Shown here piece by piece: positions 7,405-14,161 of a stretch of DNA of 34,054 nucleotides; the first letter of the stretch is position 1, and each line of letters opens with the position of its first letter. The notes beneath the pieces were generated by a model. That model was not told the origin of the DNA. It saw only the letters and a list, made by a program, of their open reading frames with translations, and did no database searches. The translations under genes and the position numbers were made by a program. This DNA comes from an uncultured Oscillospiraceae bacterium (GTDB taxonomy: Bacteria; Bacillota; Clostridia; Oscillospirales; Oscillospiraceae). Location of the stretch: assembly GCA_947625285.1 (NCBI GenBank), contig CANQNS010000017.1, positions 1-34,054 of the forward strand, given 5' to 3'.

Positions 7405-8085
7405 ATGGACACTCATCCCACCGCCCGCCGCGCCGCCAGCGCCCGCCGGCCCGCCACCGTCGGCATGCTCTGCGCCGTGGCCTACGCCGCCATGCTCATC
7501 GGCCAGGTGATCCCCGCCGTGCAGGGCATCCTCAGCTACGACCCCAAGGATGTGGTCGTTGTCATCGGCGGATTCATCTATGGGCCCCTGACCGCCGTGC
7601 TCATCTCCGCCATCACAAGCCTGGTGGAGATGCTCACCGTCTCCTCCACCGGCCCCGTGGGCTTCGTCATGAACGTGGTCTCCACCTGCTCCTTCGCCGT
7701 GCCCGCCGCGCTGATCTACAGGCGGTCCCGGAGCATGAAGGGCGCCATCTGGAGCCTGGCCGCCGGCGTGGCTGTCATGGCCGCCATGATGTGCCTGTGG
7801 AACTACATCGTGACCCCCATCTACCAGGGCGTGCCCCGGCAGGTGGTGGCCTCCATGCTGCCCACGCTGTTTCTGCCCTTCAATCTGGTGAAGGGGGCCA
7901 TCAACGCGGGGCTGACCCTGCTGCTGTATAAGCCCATCGTCACCGCTCTGCGCCGGGCCGGTCTGGCGGAGGCGTCCCCCGCCGCCGGCGGCAGGAGCAA
8001 GGCGAACACAGGCGCGCTGCTGCTGGGCGCGGCGCTGGTCGTCACCGGCACGCTGCTGATCCTGGTCCTGCTGGGCGTCATCTGA
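7405..8085 (+). CDS. ribU: ECF transporter S component, riboflavin type (RibU-like)
   Basis: 226 residues, hydrophobic, with about six membrane segments: AAMLIGQVIPA, VVVVIGGFIYGPLTAVLISAI, GFVMNVVSTCSFAVPAALIY, IWSLAAGVAVMAAMMC, a segment around LPFNLVKGAINAGLTLLLYKP, and LLLGAALVVTGTLLILVLL. The NLVKGAINAGL stretch and the FIYGPLTA loop are typical for RibU-type substrate-binding components, which bind riboflavin and dock on the shared EcfAA'T module; that module is not in this window. ATG 7405 is preceded by AAGGAGGT. The upstream FMN riboswitch strongly supports riboflavin as substrate. Confidence 0.93.
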   Translation: MDTHPTARRAASARRPATVGMLCAVAYAAMLIGQVIPAVQGILSYDPKDVVVVIGGFIYGPLTAVLISAITSLVEMLTVSSTGPVGFVMNVVSTCSFAVPAALIYRRSRSMKGAIWSLAAGVAVMAAMMCLWNYIVTPIYQGVPRQVVASMLPTLFLPFNLVKGAINAGLTLLLYKPIVTALRRAGLAEASPAAGGRSKANTGALLLGAALVVTGTLLILVLLGVI

Positions 8086-8098
8086 AAAGCCATCCCCA

Positions 8099-8129
8099 CC
8101 GCGCCCCCGTCTATGGGACGGGGGCGCGG
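8099..8129 (+). terminator. Hairpin downstream of ribU
   Basis: CCGCGCCCCCGTC (8099-8111) pairs with GACGGGGGCGCGG (8117-8129) around a 5-base loop. The following bases (CCCTTCC) contain few T, so it is a strong hairpin but an imperfect intrinsic terminator. Confidence 0.65.
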
Positions 8130-8145
8130 CCCTTCCAAAAATGTA

Positions 8146-8199
8146 TTGACTTCGCCAAACTATCGTGATAGCATATACCAAACTATCACAGTAGTTTGG
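8146..8199 (+). promoter_or_regulatory. Promoter with paired operators upstream of the DUF4015 gene
   Basis: TTGACT (8146-8151), 17 bases, TAGCAT (8169-8174). CCAAACTATC occurs twice, at 8155-8164 and 8178-8187, 23 bases apart (about two helical turns). The first copy runs into the palindrome CTATCGTGATAG (8160-8171) in the spacer and -10; the second is the left arm of CCAAACTA-6-TAGTTTGG (8178-8199), just downstream of the -10. This placement suits a dimeric repressor. No regulator gene lies beside it. Confidence 0.7.
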
Positions 8200-8282
8200 T
8201 TTTGCGTTATGTAACCAGGCACACTTTTGCTGGCGTTCGGAACGGAAAAAGGCCCAATATATGGTCATTATCCCCCACCTGC

Positions 8283-8311
8283 TTGCATTTTTTGGGGGTT
8301 TGTGGTATGCT
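8283..8311 (+). promoter_or_regulatory. Proximal promoter of the DUF4015 gene
   Basis: TTGCAT (8283-8288), 17 bases, TATGCT (8306-8311); GGGAGG at 8331-8336 and ATG 8341 follow. The 110 bases between the operator and this site hold no gene I can support; CCCCCA and TGGGGG around 8272-8297 could form a small stem. Confidence 0.65.
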
Positions 8312-8340
8312 TTTATGGGATTTGGTTCCCGGGAGGCAAT

Positions 8341-10185
8341 ATGGCGACATCGCAAACGGAAAAAAAGGCGCGCAAACGCCATCATATGACGCCGGGCCAA
8401 AAGCTGTTGTTCATCGTGGTGCTGATGGCGGTATTCGCGGTGTGCAGCACGGTCTTTTTCGACCTGAACTCCATGGAGGAGGCCTATGAGCCGGCGGAGA
8501 ACAGCTCGGACTGGCCCGATCCCGTGCATGCCTATGTGCTGGCCCAGGAGGGCACCTTGACGGCCACCTTTTACAACGAGGGCCTGGCCCCCATCGGTGA
8601 GTACGGCCGTGGCACGGAGATCGAGCTGGAGAGCTGGGAGCCCTTTTCGGCCGAGAACGGCGAGGAGTATTACCACGCCTATCTGGACGGCCAGATGGGC
8701 TATATCCACTGCCAGAACGTGACCGACGACCAGTCCGCCCTGCTTCTGGAGGCCCAGCTCTATGTGCGCTCCACGGTCAATATGCTCCAGGAGGCCGACG
8801 ACTGCCTGATCGGCCCCCTGGCCCAGAAGGGCACCCTGCTGCGGATCGTGGGCTATGACTACTTCCGGGCCGACGGCACCGTCAATATGTACCACGTCAT
8901 GATGGGCGAGGAATTTGGCTGGATCAAGTCCGAATATGTGGCGATGGATTACGGCGAGGCCATGAGCAACTGGAACGACGACAACGACAGCTACGGCGCC
9001 CACGTGTTCCGCGGCGACGATTACGGCGGCGGCGACGCCGGCGATCTGGACTACTGGCCCCATGAGAAGGGCGACTTCTCCGACCAGGGCAACGAGATGC
9101 CCGTGGATACATACGCGCTGTATATCACCGCCGACCAGGTCAATCCGTCCACCGTCGCCCAGTATCTGGACTTGGCGGAGGGTACCCAGATCAACGCCTT
9201 CGTTGTCACGCTCATGGAGAACTTCCAGCTTGCCTACCCCTCCCCCTGGCTGAAGCAGGCGGACCTGCTGGACGAGTACACCGTGACCGGGTCCCTGAAC
9301 GAGACCAAGGAAGCCATCCAGATGCTCAAGGACGCGGGCTATTATGTGATCGGCCGTCTGACTACCTTCCAGGACTCCGCCCTGGCTACCGCACGGCCGG
9401 AGTGGAGCATCACCGACTGGGGCGGGCAGCTGAAGCAGATGAGCGAGAGCTACTGGCCCAGCCCCTTCTGCCGGGACGTGTGGCAGGTGAAGGTGGCGTT
9501 CGCCGCCGAGGCGGTGGACACCTTCGGCCTCAACGAAGTCCAGTTCGACTATGTCCGTTTCCCCGACTATATCCAGAATTACGAGAACGAGGGCTCCGTG
9601 GATCTGAAAAACACCGGCAGCGAATCCAAGGCCCAAGCCCTCCAGCGGTTCCTCACCTACGCCACCGACGTGATCCACGCCCACGGGGCCTATGTGGGCG
9701 CGGATATGTTCGGTGAGACCGGCAACTACTACGTGGCTCCCTACGGCCAGTACTGGCCCGCCATCTCCAACGTGGTGGACGTGATCTGCGGGATGCCCTA
9801 CCCCGACCACTTTGGCACCTACTACGAGAACAACGACCGCATCGTGCCCTATAAGCGGCCCTACAAGTCCACCAACGACTGGGGCATAAAGGTCAGCGAC
9901 CGGCAGACGGAGTGCGGCTCCCCCGCCGTCACCCGCACCTGGATACAGACCTGGGACGATTACGGCTATGAGTACGACTCGCTGAACATCATCCGCCAGA
10001 TCGTGGCCCTGTACGACGCGGACATCACCGGCGGGTACATGCTCTGGCACGGCAACGGCTCCCTGTTCGTTTCGGAGAAGCTGCCGGAGGTGCTCCAATA
10101 TGACTTTTTGAGCCTTTATAAAAAGTCCGAGGCGGCCAACCAGCTCCTGTCCGATTACATGCAGCTCAAGACCGAGGACGACTGA
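8341..10185 (+). CDS. Membrane-anchored putative glycoside hydrolase (DUF4015 type) with SH3-like domains
   Basis: 614 residues. A basic N-terminus and one membrane segment (about residues 21-40) make it a signal-anchored extracellular protein. Residues about 60-200 hold two SH3-like repeats (GYIHCQNV and GWIKSEYVAMD end them), possibly for cell-wall binding. From about residue 255 (ALYITADQVN) to 580 lies a TIM-barrel-type domain with INAFVVTL, DAGYYVIGRLTTF, VQFDYVRFP (about 400-408) and GADMFGE, matching the DUF4015 putative glycosyl hydrolase family; the acidic residues in the DYVRFP and GADMFGE strands are likely catalytic. Substrate unknown. ATG 8341 follows GGGAGG with 4 bases spacing; an extension to 8227 would run over the promoter. 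Single-gene unit ending at a strong terminator. Confidence 0.85.
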   Translation: MATSQTEKKARKRHHMTPGQKLLFIVVLMAVFAVCSTVFFDLNSMEEAYEPAENSSDWPDPVHAYVLAQEGTLTATFYNEGLAPIGEYGRGTEIELESWEPFSAENGEEYYHAYLDGQMGYIHCQNVTDDQSALLLEAQLYVRSTVNMLQEADDCLIGPLAQKGTLLRIVGYDYFRADGTVNMYHVMMGEEFGWIKSEYVAMDYGEAMSNWNDDNDSYGAHVFRGDDYGGGDAGDLDYWPHEKGDFSDQGNEMPVDTYALYITADQVNPSTVAQYLDLAEGTQINAFVVTLMENFQLAYPSPWLKQADLLDEYTVTGSLNETKEAIQMLKDAGYYVIGRLTTFQDSALATARPEWSITDWGGQLKQMSESYWPSPFCRDVWQVKVAFAAEAVDTFGLNEVQFDYVRFPDYIQNYENEGSVDLKNTGSESKAQALQRFLTYATDVIHAHGAYVGADMFGETGNYYVAPYGQYWPAISNVVDVICGMPYPDHFGTYYENNDRIVPYKRPYKSTNDWGIKVSDRQTECGSPAVTRTWIQTWDDYGYEYDSLNIIRQIVALYDADITGGYMLWHGNGSLFVSEKLPEVLQYDFLSLYKKSEAANQLLSDYMQLKTEDD

Positions 10186-10198
10186 AAACGTCAGCGTC

Positions 10199-10235
10199 GA
10201 CCCGCCCCCCACCGGGGGCGGGTCTCTTGTTTTTT
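10199..10235 (+). terminator. Rho-independent terminator after the DUF4015 gene
   Basis: An 11-base-pair stem, GACCCGCCCCC (10199-10209) with GGGGGCGGGTC (10214-10224), 4-base loop, then a T-rich tail ending in six T. Confidence 0.95.
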
Positions 10236-10244
10236 GGGGATGAA

Positions 10245-10273
10245 TTGACTTTCCGGCGGCGGTGTATTATAAT
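10245..10273 (+). promoter_or_regulatory. Strong sigma-A promoter for murT-gatD
   Basis: TTGACT (10245-10250), 17 bases, perfect TATAAT (10268-10273). Confidence 0.9.
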
Positions 10274-10339
10274 TTTTAATGTCGAATATTATAATAATGG
10301 ATAAGACCGCGTTTGCGGGAAGGCACAGGTATACGAAAG

Positions 10340-11713
10340 ATGGGTAAGCTGAAATTTTATCTGGCCCTTTGGGCGGCCAAGCTGTCCAAACCGGCGCTGA
10401 AGATCACCAAGCACAACGGCACCAACTTCCCCGGGGAGCTGGCGGTCCGGATCTGTCCGGACTTTCTCCGGTATGTTGCCAAGCCGGAGCACGTCATCGC
10501 CGTCACCGGCACCAACGGCAAGACCACCGTGTCGAACCTGTTGTGCGACATCCTGGAGATGGACGGCAAAAAGGTGCTGGATAACCGCTACGGCTCCAAC
10601 ATCATCTCCGGCGTCGCCACCAGTCTGATAAACGGCGTCAGCGTCTTTAACCGCTCCCGGTACCATGTGGCGGTGCTGGAGATCGACGAGCGGTCCTCCA
10701 AGCGCATCTATCCCTTCATGAAGCCGGATATGCTGGTGCTGACTAACCTGTTCCGGGACTCCATCATGCGCAACGCCCATCCCCAGTATATCGCGGACTT
10801 CCTCACGGACAGCATCCCGCCGGAGACAAAGCTGGTGGTGAACGCCGACGACCTGATCGCCGCCTCCGTGGCCCCGGACAACCCCCGGGTGTACTTCGGC
10901 ATCGAGCGCATGGACACGGACGTGACCGAGTGCGTCAACCTTATCAACGACATCCGCATCTGCCCCAAATGCAACGGGGACCTGAAATACGAGTACCTGC
11001 GCTATCACCACATCGGCAAGGCCTACTGCCCCCGCTGCGGCTTCCGGGCCCCGGAGTACGACTACGCGGGCCGGGACGTGGATCTGGAGCACATGACTAT
11101 GACTATCGCGGACAAGGAGGGCTCCGCCACCTACCGGCTGCTGTCGGACGGGGTGTTCAACATCTATAACATGGTCACCGCCGCCGCCCTGCTGCGGGAG
11201 CTCGGCATGACCCATGAGCAGATCGCCGGGTATATGGACAAGGCCCATGTGGTGGAGACCCGCTACAACGTGGAGCACGTGGGCAATGTGGACCTGGTGA
11301 TGCAGATGGCTAAGGAGAAGAACGCCCTGGCCTGCTCCCGGGCCTTCGACTACGTTTCCCAGCAGCCCGGCCGCAAAGAGCTGTTCCTCATGATGAACTG
11401 CCTGGGGGACGAAAAGCACTGGTCGGAAAACGTCTGCTGGCTGTATGACTGCGACTTTGAGTTTCTGGCCCGGGAGGGCATAGACCACCTGATCGCCACC
11501 GGCCCCCGGGCGCGGGATTACCGGCTGCGGCTGCTGCTGGCGGGGGTGCCGGAGGAGCGCATCGACTGCGAGGAGGACGAGTTCAAGGCCACGGAAAAGC
11601 TGCGCTTCGACCCCGGCAGCCAGGTCTATATGTTCTACGGCACCGACTCGCTGACCCTGGCCTATAAGGTCCGGGAAAAGGTGAAAAAGCTGGCGGAGGA
11701 GGCGGCAAAATGA
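10340..11713 (+). CDS. murT: Lipid II isoglutaminyl synthase, Mur-ligase-like subunit MurT
   Basis: 457 residues. A Mur-ligase central domain with the ATP loop GTNGKTT (57-63), an inserted four-Cys zinc ribbon (Cys208, Cys211, Cys230, Cys233) that marks MurT among Mur ligases, and a C-terminal DUF1727 domain ending in LAYKVREKVKKL. With the glutaminase GatD, MurT amidates the D-glutamate of the lipid II stem peptide to D-isoglutamine at the inner membrane face. ATG 10340 is chosen by homology of MGKLKFYLALWAAKLS; the ribosome site is weak (GAAAG just before it), and a TTG start at 10313 is possible but no better. Its stop overlaps the gatD start by 4 bases (ATGA). The partner has lost its glutaminase residues, so the ammonia source for this MurT is in question. 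Confidence 0.93.
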   Translation: MGKLKFYLALWAAKLSKPALKITKHNGTNFPGELAVRICPDFLRYVAKPEHVIAVTGTNGKTTVSNLLCDILEMDGKKVLDNRYGSNIISGVATSLINGVSVFNRSRYHVAVLEIDERSSKRIYPFMKPDMLVLTNLFRDSIMRNAHPQYIADFLTDSIPPETKLVVNADDLIAASVAPDNPRVYFGIERMDTDVTECVNLINDIRICPKCNGDLKYEYLRYHHIGKAYCPRCGFRAPEYDYAGRDVDLEHMTMTIADKEGSATYRLLSDGVFNIYNMVTAAALLRELGMTHEQIAGYMDKAHVVETRYNVEHVGNVDLVMQMAKEKNALACSRAFDYVSQQPGRKELFLMMNCLGDEKHWSENVCWLYDCDFEFLAREGIDHLIATGPRARDYRLRLLLAGVPEERIDCEEDEFKATEKLRFDPGSQVYMFYGTDSLTLAYKVREKVKKLAEEAAK

Positions 11714-12423
11714 AGATCGAAGTCCTGTACCCGGAGCTTTGCAACCTCTATGGCGACCTGGCAAACGCCAAGTACCTGGCCCGGTCCTGCGGCGCGGAGC
11801 TGGTAAACACCGCCCTTGCCGATCAGCCCCGGTTTTTGACGGAGGACGTTTCCATGGTCTACATGGGCGGCACCACCGAGCGGGGCCAGGTCATCGTCCG
11901 GGACGCCTTCGCCCCCTATCTGGAGGGGCTGAAAGAGCGCACCGAGGCGGGAGGCCTCACCCTGATCACCGGCAACGCCATGGAGATATTCGGTGAGTAT
12001 ATCGAGGATGAGGACGGCTCCCGGGAGGCCATGCTGAATCTGTTCCCCCTCTACGCGGACCGGCACTTCATGAACCGCTATAACTCCCTGTACCTGGGCC
12101 GGCTGGAGGCGGAGGACATCTCCATCGTGGGCTTCAAGAGCCAGTTCGGCCACTCCTACGGCGTCAACGTCGAGCCCCTGTTCCAGACCGTCCGGGGCGC
12201 GGGCATCAACCCCGCCGAAAAGGCCGAGGGCGTCCGGCGCAATAACCTGATGGCTACCTACCTGATCGGCCCGCTGGTACTGCTGAACCCGCCCTTCGCC
12301 AAGTATCTGCTGCGGCTCATGGGAGTGGAGGAGCCCGTCCTGGCCTTTGAGGAGGCCGCCATGGACGTGTACGCCCACCGGCTGGAGCAGTTCTCCCAGC
12401 CCGACCGGGGCTTCATCTACTGA
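11710..12423 (+). CDS. gatD: GatD-like class I glutamine amidotransferase subunit, catalytic residues replaced
   Basis: 237 residues, the normal GatD length, starting at ATG 11710 inside the murT stop. The fold landmarks are intact: LYPELCNLYGD near the start, the YMGGTTERGQ strand, NNLMATYLIGPL and a CobQ/CobB-like C-terminus. However, the nucleophile elbow normally read as (I)CGG(Y/F)Q is ITGNAMEIFG, with Thr87 where the Cys belongs, and the TYLHGP histidine is Ile186 (TYLIGP). The GFENH-GR-type segment that contacts substrate is GFKSQFGHSYG. The frame is uninterrupted and codon use is normal, so this is not a sequencing slip at one site. In family terms it should not hydrolyse glutamine by the usual Cys-His mechanism; it may be a structural partner of MurT. 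Family assignment is firm, function is inference. Confidence 0.88.
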   Translation: MKIEVLYPELCNLYGDLANAKYLARSCGAELVNTALADQPRFLTEDVSMVYMGGTTERGQVIVRDAFAPYLEGLKERTEAGGLTLITGNAMEIFGEYIEDEDGSREAMLNLFPLYADRHFMNRYNSLYLGRLEAEDISIVGFKSQFGHSYGVNVEPLFQTVRGAGINPAEKAEGVRRNNLMATYLIGPLVLLNPPFAKYLLRLMGVEEPVLAFEEAAMDVYAHRLEQFSQPDRGFIY

Positions 12424-12436
12424 GTGAAAAAACAAA

Positions 12437-12475
12437 GCGCGGGAACGGATGGATCCGTTCCCGCGCCGCTTTTTT
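12437..12475. terminator. Bidirectional terminator between gatD and rubrerythrin
   Basis: A perfect 14-base-pair stem (12437-12450 with 12453-12466, two-base gap at the tip) is followed by six T on the + side and preceded by an A-rich run (12427-12436) that gives a T-rich tail for the opposite direction. It serves both convergent genes. Confidence 0.93.
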
Positions 12476-12483
12476 GTGGCGTA

Positions 12484-13029
12484 TCACTCGCCAAAGTACC
12501 GCTTCAGCAGGCCCTGGAAAGCCTTGCCGTGGCGGGCCTCGTCCCGGGCCATCTCATGGACCGTGTCGTGGATGGCGTCCAGATTCAGGGCCTTGGCCTT
12601 CTTAGCCAGCTCGAACTTGCCGGCGGTGGCGCCGTTCTCGGCCTCCACGCGCATCTGCAGGTTCTTCTTGGTGGAGTCGGTGACGACCTCGCCCAGCAGC
12701 TCCGCGAACTTGGCGGCGTGCTCGGCTTCCTCATAGGCGGCCTTCTCCCAGTACAGGCCGATCTCGGGATAGCCCTCCCGATGGGCCACACGGGCCATAG
12801 CCAGATACATGCCCACTTCGGTGCACTCGCCGTTGAAGTTGGCGCGCAGGCCCTCCAGGATCTCCGGGTCAACGCCCTGGGCAACGCCCACCACATGCTC
12901 GGCGGCCCAGGTCATCTCGCCGCCCTGCTTGACGAACTTCTCCGCCGGAGCCTTGCACACCGGGCAGACCTCGGGGGCCTTCTCGCCCTCATATACGTAG
13001 CCGCAAACGCCGCAAACCCATTTTGCCAT
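12484..13029 (-). CDS. rbr: Reverse rubrerythrin (N-terminal rubredoxin, C-terminal diiron domain)
   Basis: 181 residues. The rubredoxin-type iron site is N-terminal (Cys6, Cys9, Cys22, Cys25), the opposite order to classical rubrerythrin. The four-helix diiron domain follows, with [19 protein letters not shown] and MARDEARHG supplying Glu/His ligands. Such proteins reduce hydrogen peroxide (and oxygen, in clostridia) in the cytosol of anaerobes using electrons from NAD(P)H-linked donors. ATG 13029 has GGGAGGT 9 bases upstream. It has its own extended -10 promoter and a 7-1-7 palindrome in the 5' leader, suggesting peroxide- or metal-responsive control. Monocistronic. Confidence 0.97.
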   Translation of the reverse strand: MAKWVCGVCGYVYEGEKAPEVCPVCKAPAEKFVKQGGEMTWAAEHVVGVAQGVDPEILEGLRANFNGECTEVGMYLAMARVAHREGYPEIGLYWEKAAYEEAEHAAKFAELLGEVVTDSTKKNLQMRVEAENGATAGKFELAKKAKALNLDAIHDTVHEMARDEARHGKAFQGLLKRYFGE

Positions 13030-13053
13030 AATAATATACCTCCCAAAAGATTT

Positions 13054-13068
13054 TAGGAATAATTCCTA
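13054..13068 (-). promoter_or_regulatory. 7-1-7 palindrome in the rubrerythrin leader (Fur/PerR-like operator candidate)
   Basis: TAGGAATAATTCCTA is a perfect 7-1-7 inverted repeat, about 6-20 bases downstream of the predicted transcription start. Fur-family boxes (PerR, Fur, Zur) have this 7-1-7 shape; the bases agree only partly with the PerR consensus. Regulator identity is inference. Confidence 0.6.
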
Positions 13069-13080
13069 TATGTCCCAAAC

Positions 13081-13108
13081 ATTATAGCATATCCGCCCGG
13101 ATTGTCAA
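13081..13108 (-). promoter_or_regulatory. Rubrerythrin promoter
   Basis: On the minus strand TTGACA (13103-13108), 16 bases, TATAAT (13081-13086) with an extended TGC just before the -10. Confidence 0.88.
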
Positions 13109-13131
13109 TAGGACAGGCCGGGCGGATACGC
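13087..13131 (-). terminator. 14-base-pair inverted repeat overlapping the rubrerythrin promoter
   Basis: GCATATCCGCCCGG (13087-13100) and CCGGGCGGATACGC (13118-13131) pair with one wobble, with the rubrerythrin -35 box in the 17-base loop. It begins 7 bases after the end of the upstream same-strand operon, so it is probably that operon's terminator hairpin, though the tail is not a clean T run. It could also influence promoter use. Confidence 0.5.
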
Positions 13132-13138
13132 TTGTATT

Positions 13139-14158
13139 TTACCGCTTGAAGTCGGGCACGTATTTCAGGAACACGGGGAGCATGCCGGCCTTTTCCGGGG
13201 TCTGGGCGGGCAGCTGCCAGAAGTCGTGGGCGCAGTAGTTGTTGCCCTCGATGATGGCGGGGCCGTCGGGGGTGATGCCCACGTCCCAGCCCACATAGCG
13301 CATCTTGGGAAACACCATGGCCGCCTTCTTCACCAGCTCGCAGGCCTCCTGGAAGCAGGGGATCTCCCGGCCCACCAGCTTCACATGGGTCATGGGGTGC
13401 TCGTCGTAGACGATGCCCAGCGAGCCGTCCCCGCTGACGCCGGGGGAGCAGATGCGGCCGGTCTCCAGGTCCACCCGGCAGCCGAAGCCGTAGTTGTCCA
13501 CCACCCGGCCGTTCAGACCGTACTTCTGGGTGACGAAGATCACATGGGGCACGCCCTCATTGTCGATGAGGGTTATCATACGCATACAGTTCATGGCGTT
13601 GGGATAGACCTCCGCGTTCTGGGGGTGCTGCCGCAGCACCTCCTCCAAAAGCCAGGCGTCCTGCTTTTGCAGCTCCGCGTAGAAGCTGTCGAAGTCCGGG
13701 AAATCCGACAGGCTCACCTTGCTGCAGCCCTTGCCGCAGGAGCCGTGGGCGGGCTTGGAAAAGAGGGTCTGGTGCTTCTCGGCAAAGGCCCGGACCTCCT
13801 CCTTGGAGGCCTTGCGGAAATTGATCCAGTCCCGGTGGATGAAGTCGGCAAAGGTGGTGTCGAACTCCTCTTTGTCGTTGAAGTAGTGCTCAAAGGACAT
13901 GTCGTTCAGGAACATGACAAGATCCTTGGAGATCATGCGGGTCACGTAGGTGGAACGCTGCTCATCGTTCAGGTCCCAGAAGCCGAAGGTCACATAGTCG
14001 AAGTACCCCGCGCCAAACTTCCGGGCGCAGTGGATCATGTCGGCGGTGAGCCACAGCTTGCTCTTGCCGGACTTGTCGTGGGCCCGCTGGAGCACCTCCG
14101 CGAATTTCTTATACCGCATGCCGGACAGCACGCGCAGATAATACTTGACGGACGCCAT
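13139..14158 (-). CDS. ATP-grasp-like protein (sugar-transfer-associated ATP-grasp/hexapeptide-transferase family)
   Basis: 339 residues, soluble. I recognise the ATP-grasp arrangement from KPAHGSCGKG (glycine-rich nucleotide loop, about residues 135-144), DAWLLEEVL (adenine-side strand), RMITLIDN, VDLETG and the closing GWDVGITPDGPAIIEGNNYCAHDF, where Asp, Glu and Asn bind Mg-ATP. Family members are found in polysaccharide and cell-surface clusters, but substrates are largely unknown. Here it is the last gene of an operon with alanine racemase, only 3 bases after nhaC, with GGGAG 8 bases before its ATG. An acyl- or peptide-ligase role at the envelope is inference from this context. Confidence 0.8.
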   Translation of the reverse strand: MASVKYYLRVLSGMRYKKFAEVLQRAHDKSGKSKLWLTADMIHCARKFGAGYFDYVTFGFWDLNDEQRSTYVTRMISKDLVMFLNDMSFEHYFNDKEEFDTTFADFIHRDWINFRKASKEEVRAFAEKHQTLFSKPAHGSCGKGCSKVSLSDFPDFDSFYAELQKQDAWLLEEVLRQHPQNAEVYPNAMNCMRMITLIDNEGVPHVIFVTQKYGLNGRVVDNYGFGCRVDLETGRICSPGVSGDGSLGIVYDEHPMTHVKLVGREIPCFQEACELVKKAAMVFPKMRYVGWDVGITPDGPAIIEGNNYCAHDFWQLPAQTPEKAGMLPVFLKYVPDFKR

Positions 14159-14161
14159 GGT

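Noticed and set aside
6001-10212. A 1403-codon open frame on the minus strand
   Set aside because: It lies opposite ltaE, the FMN riboswitch, ribU and the DUF4015 gene, all firmly identified. Its composition (Gly, His, Val, Arg-rich, no domain) is that of a GC-rich shadow frame.
11662-12435. A minus-strand frame opposite gatD as the real gene
   Set aside because: Considered because GatD lacks its catalytic residues, but the plus-strand protein has clear GatD fold landmarks and overlaps murT in the usual way.
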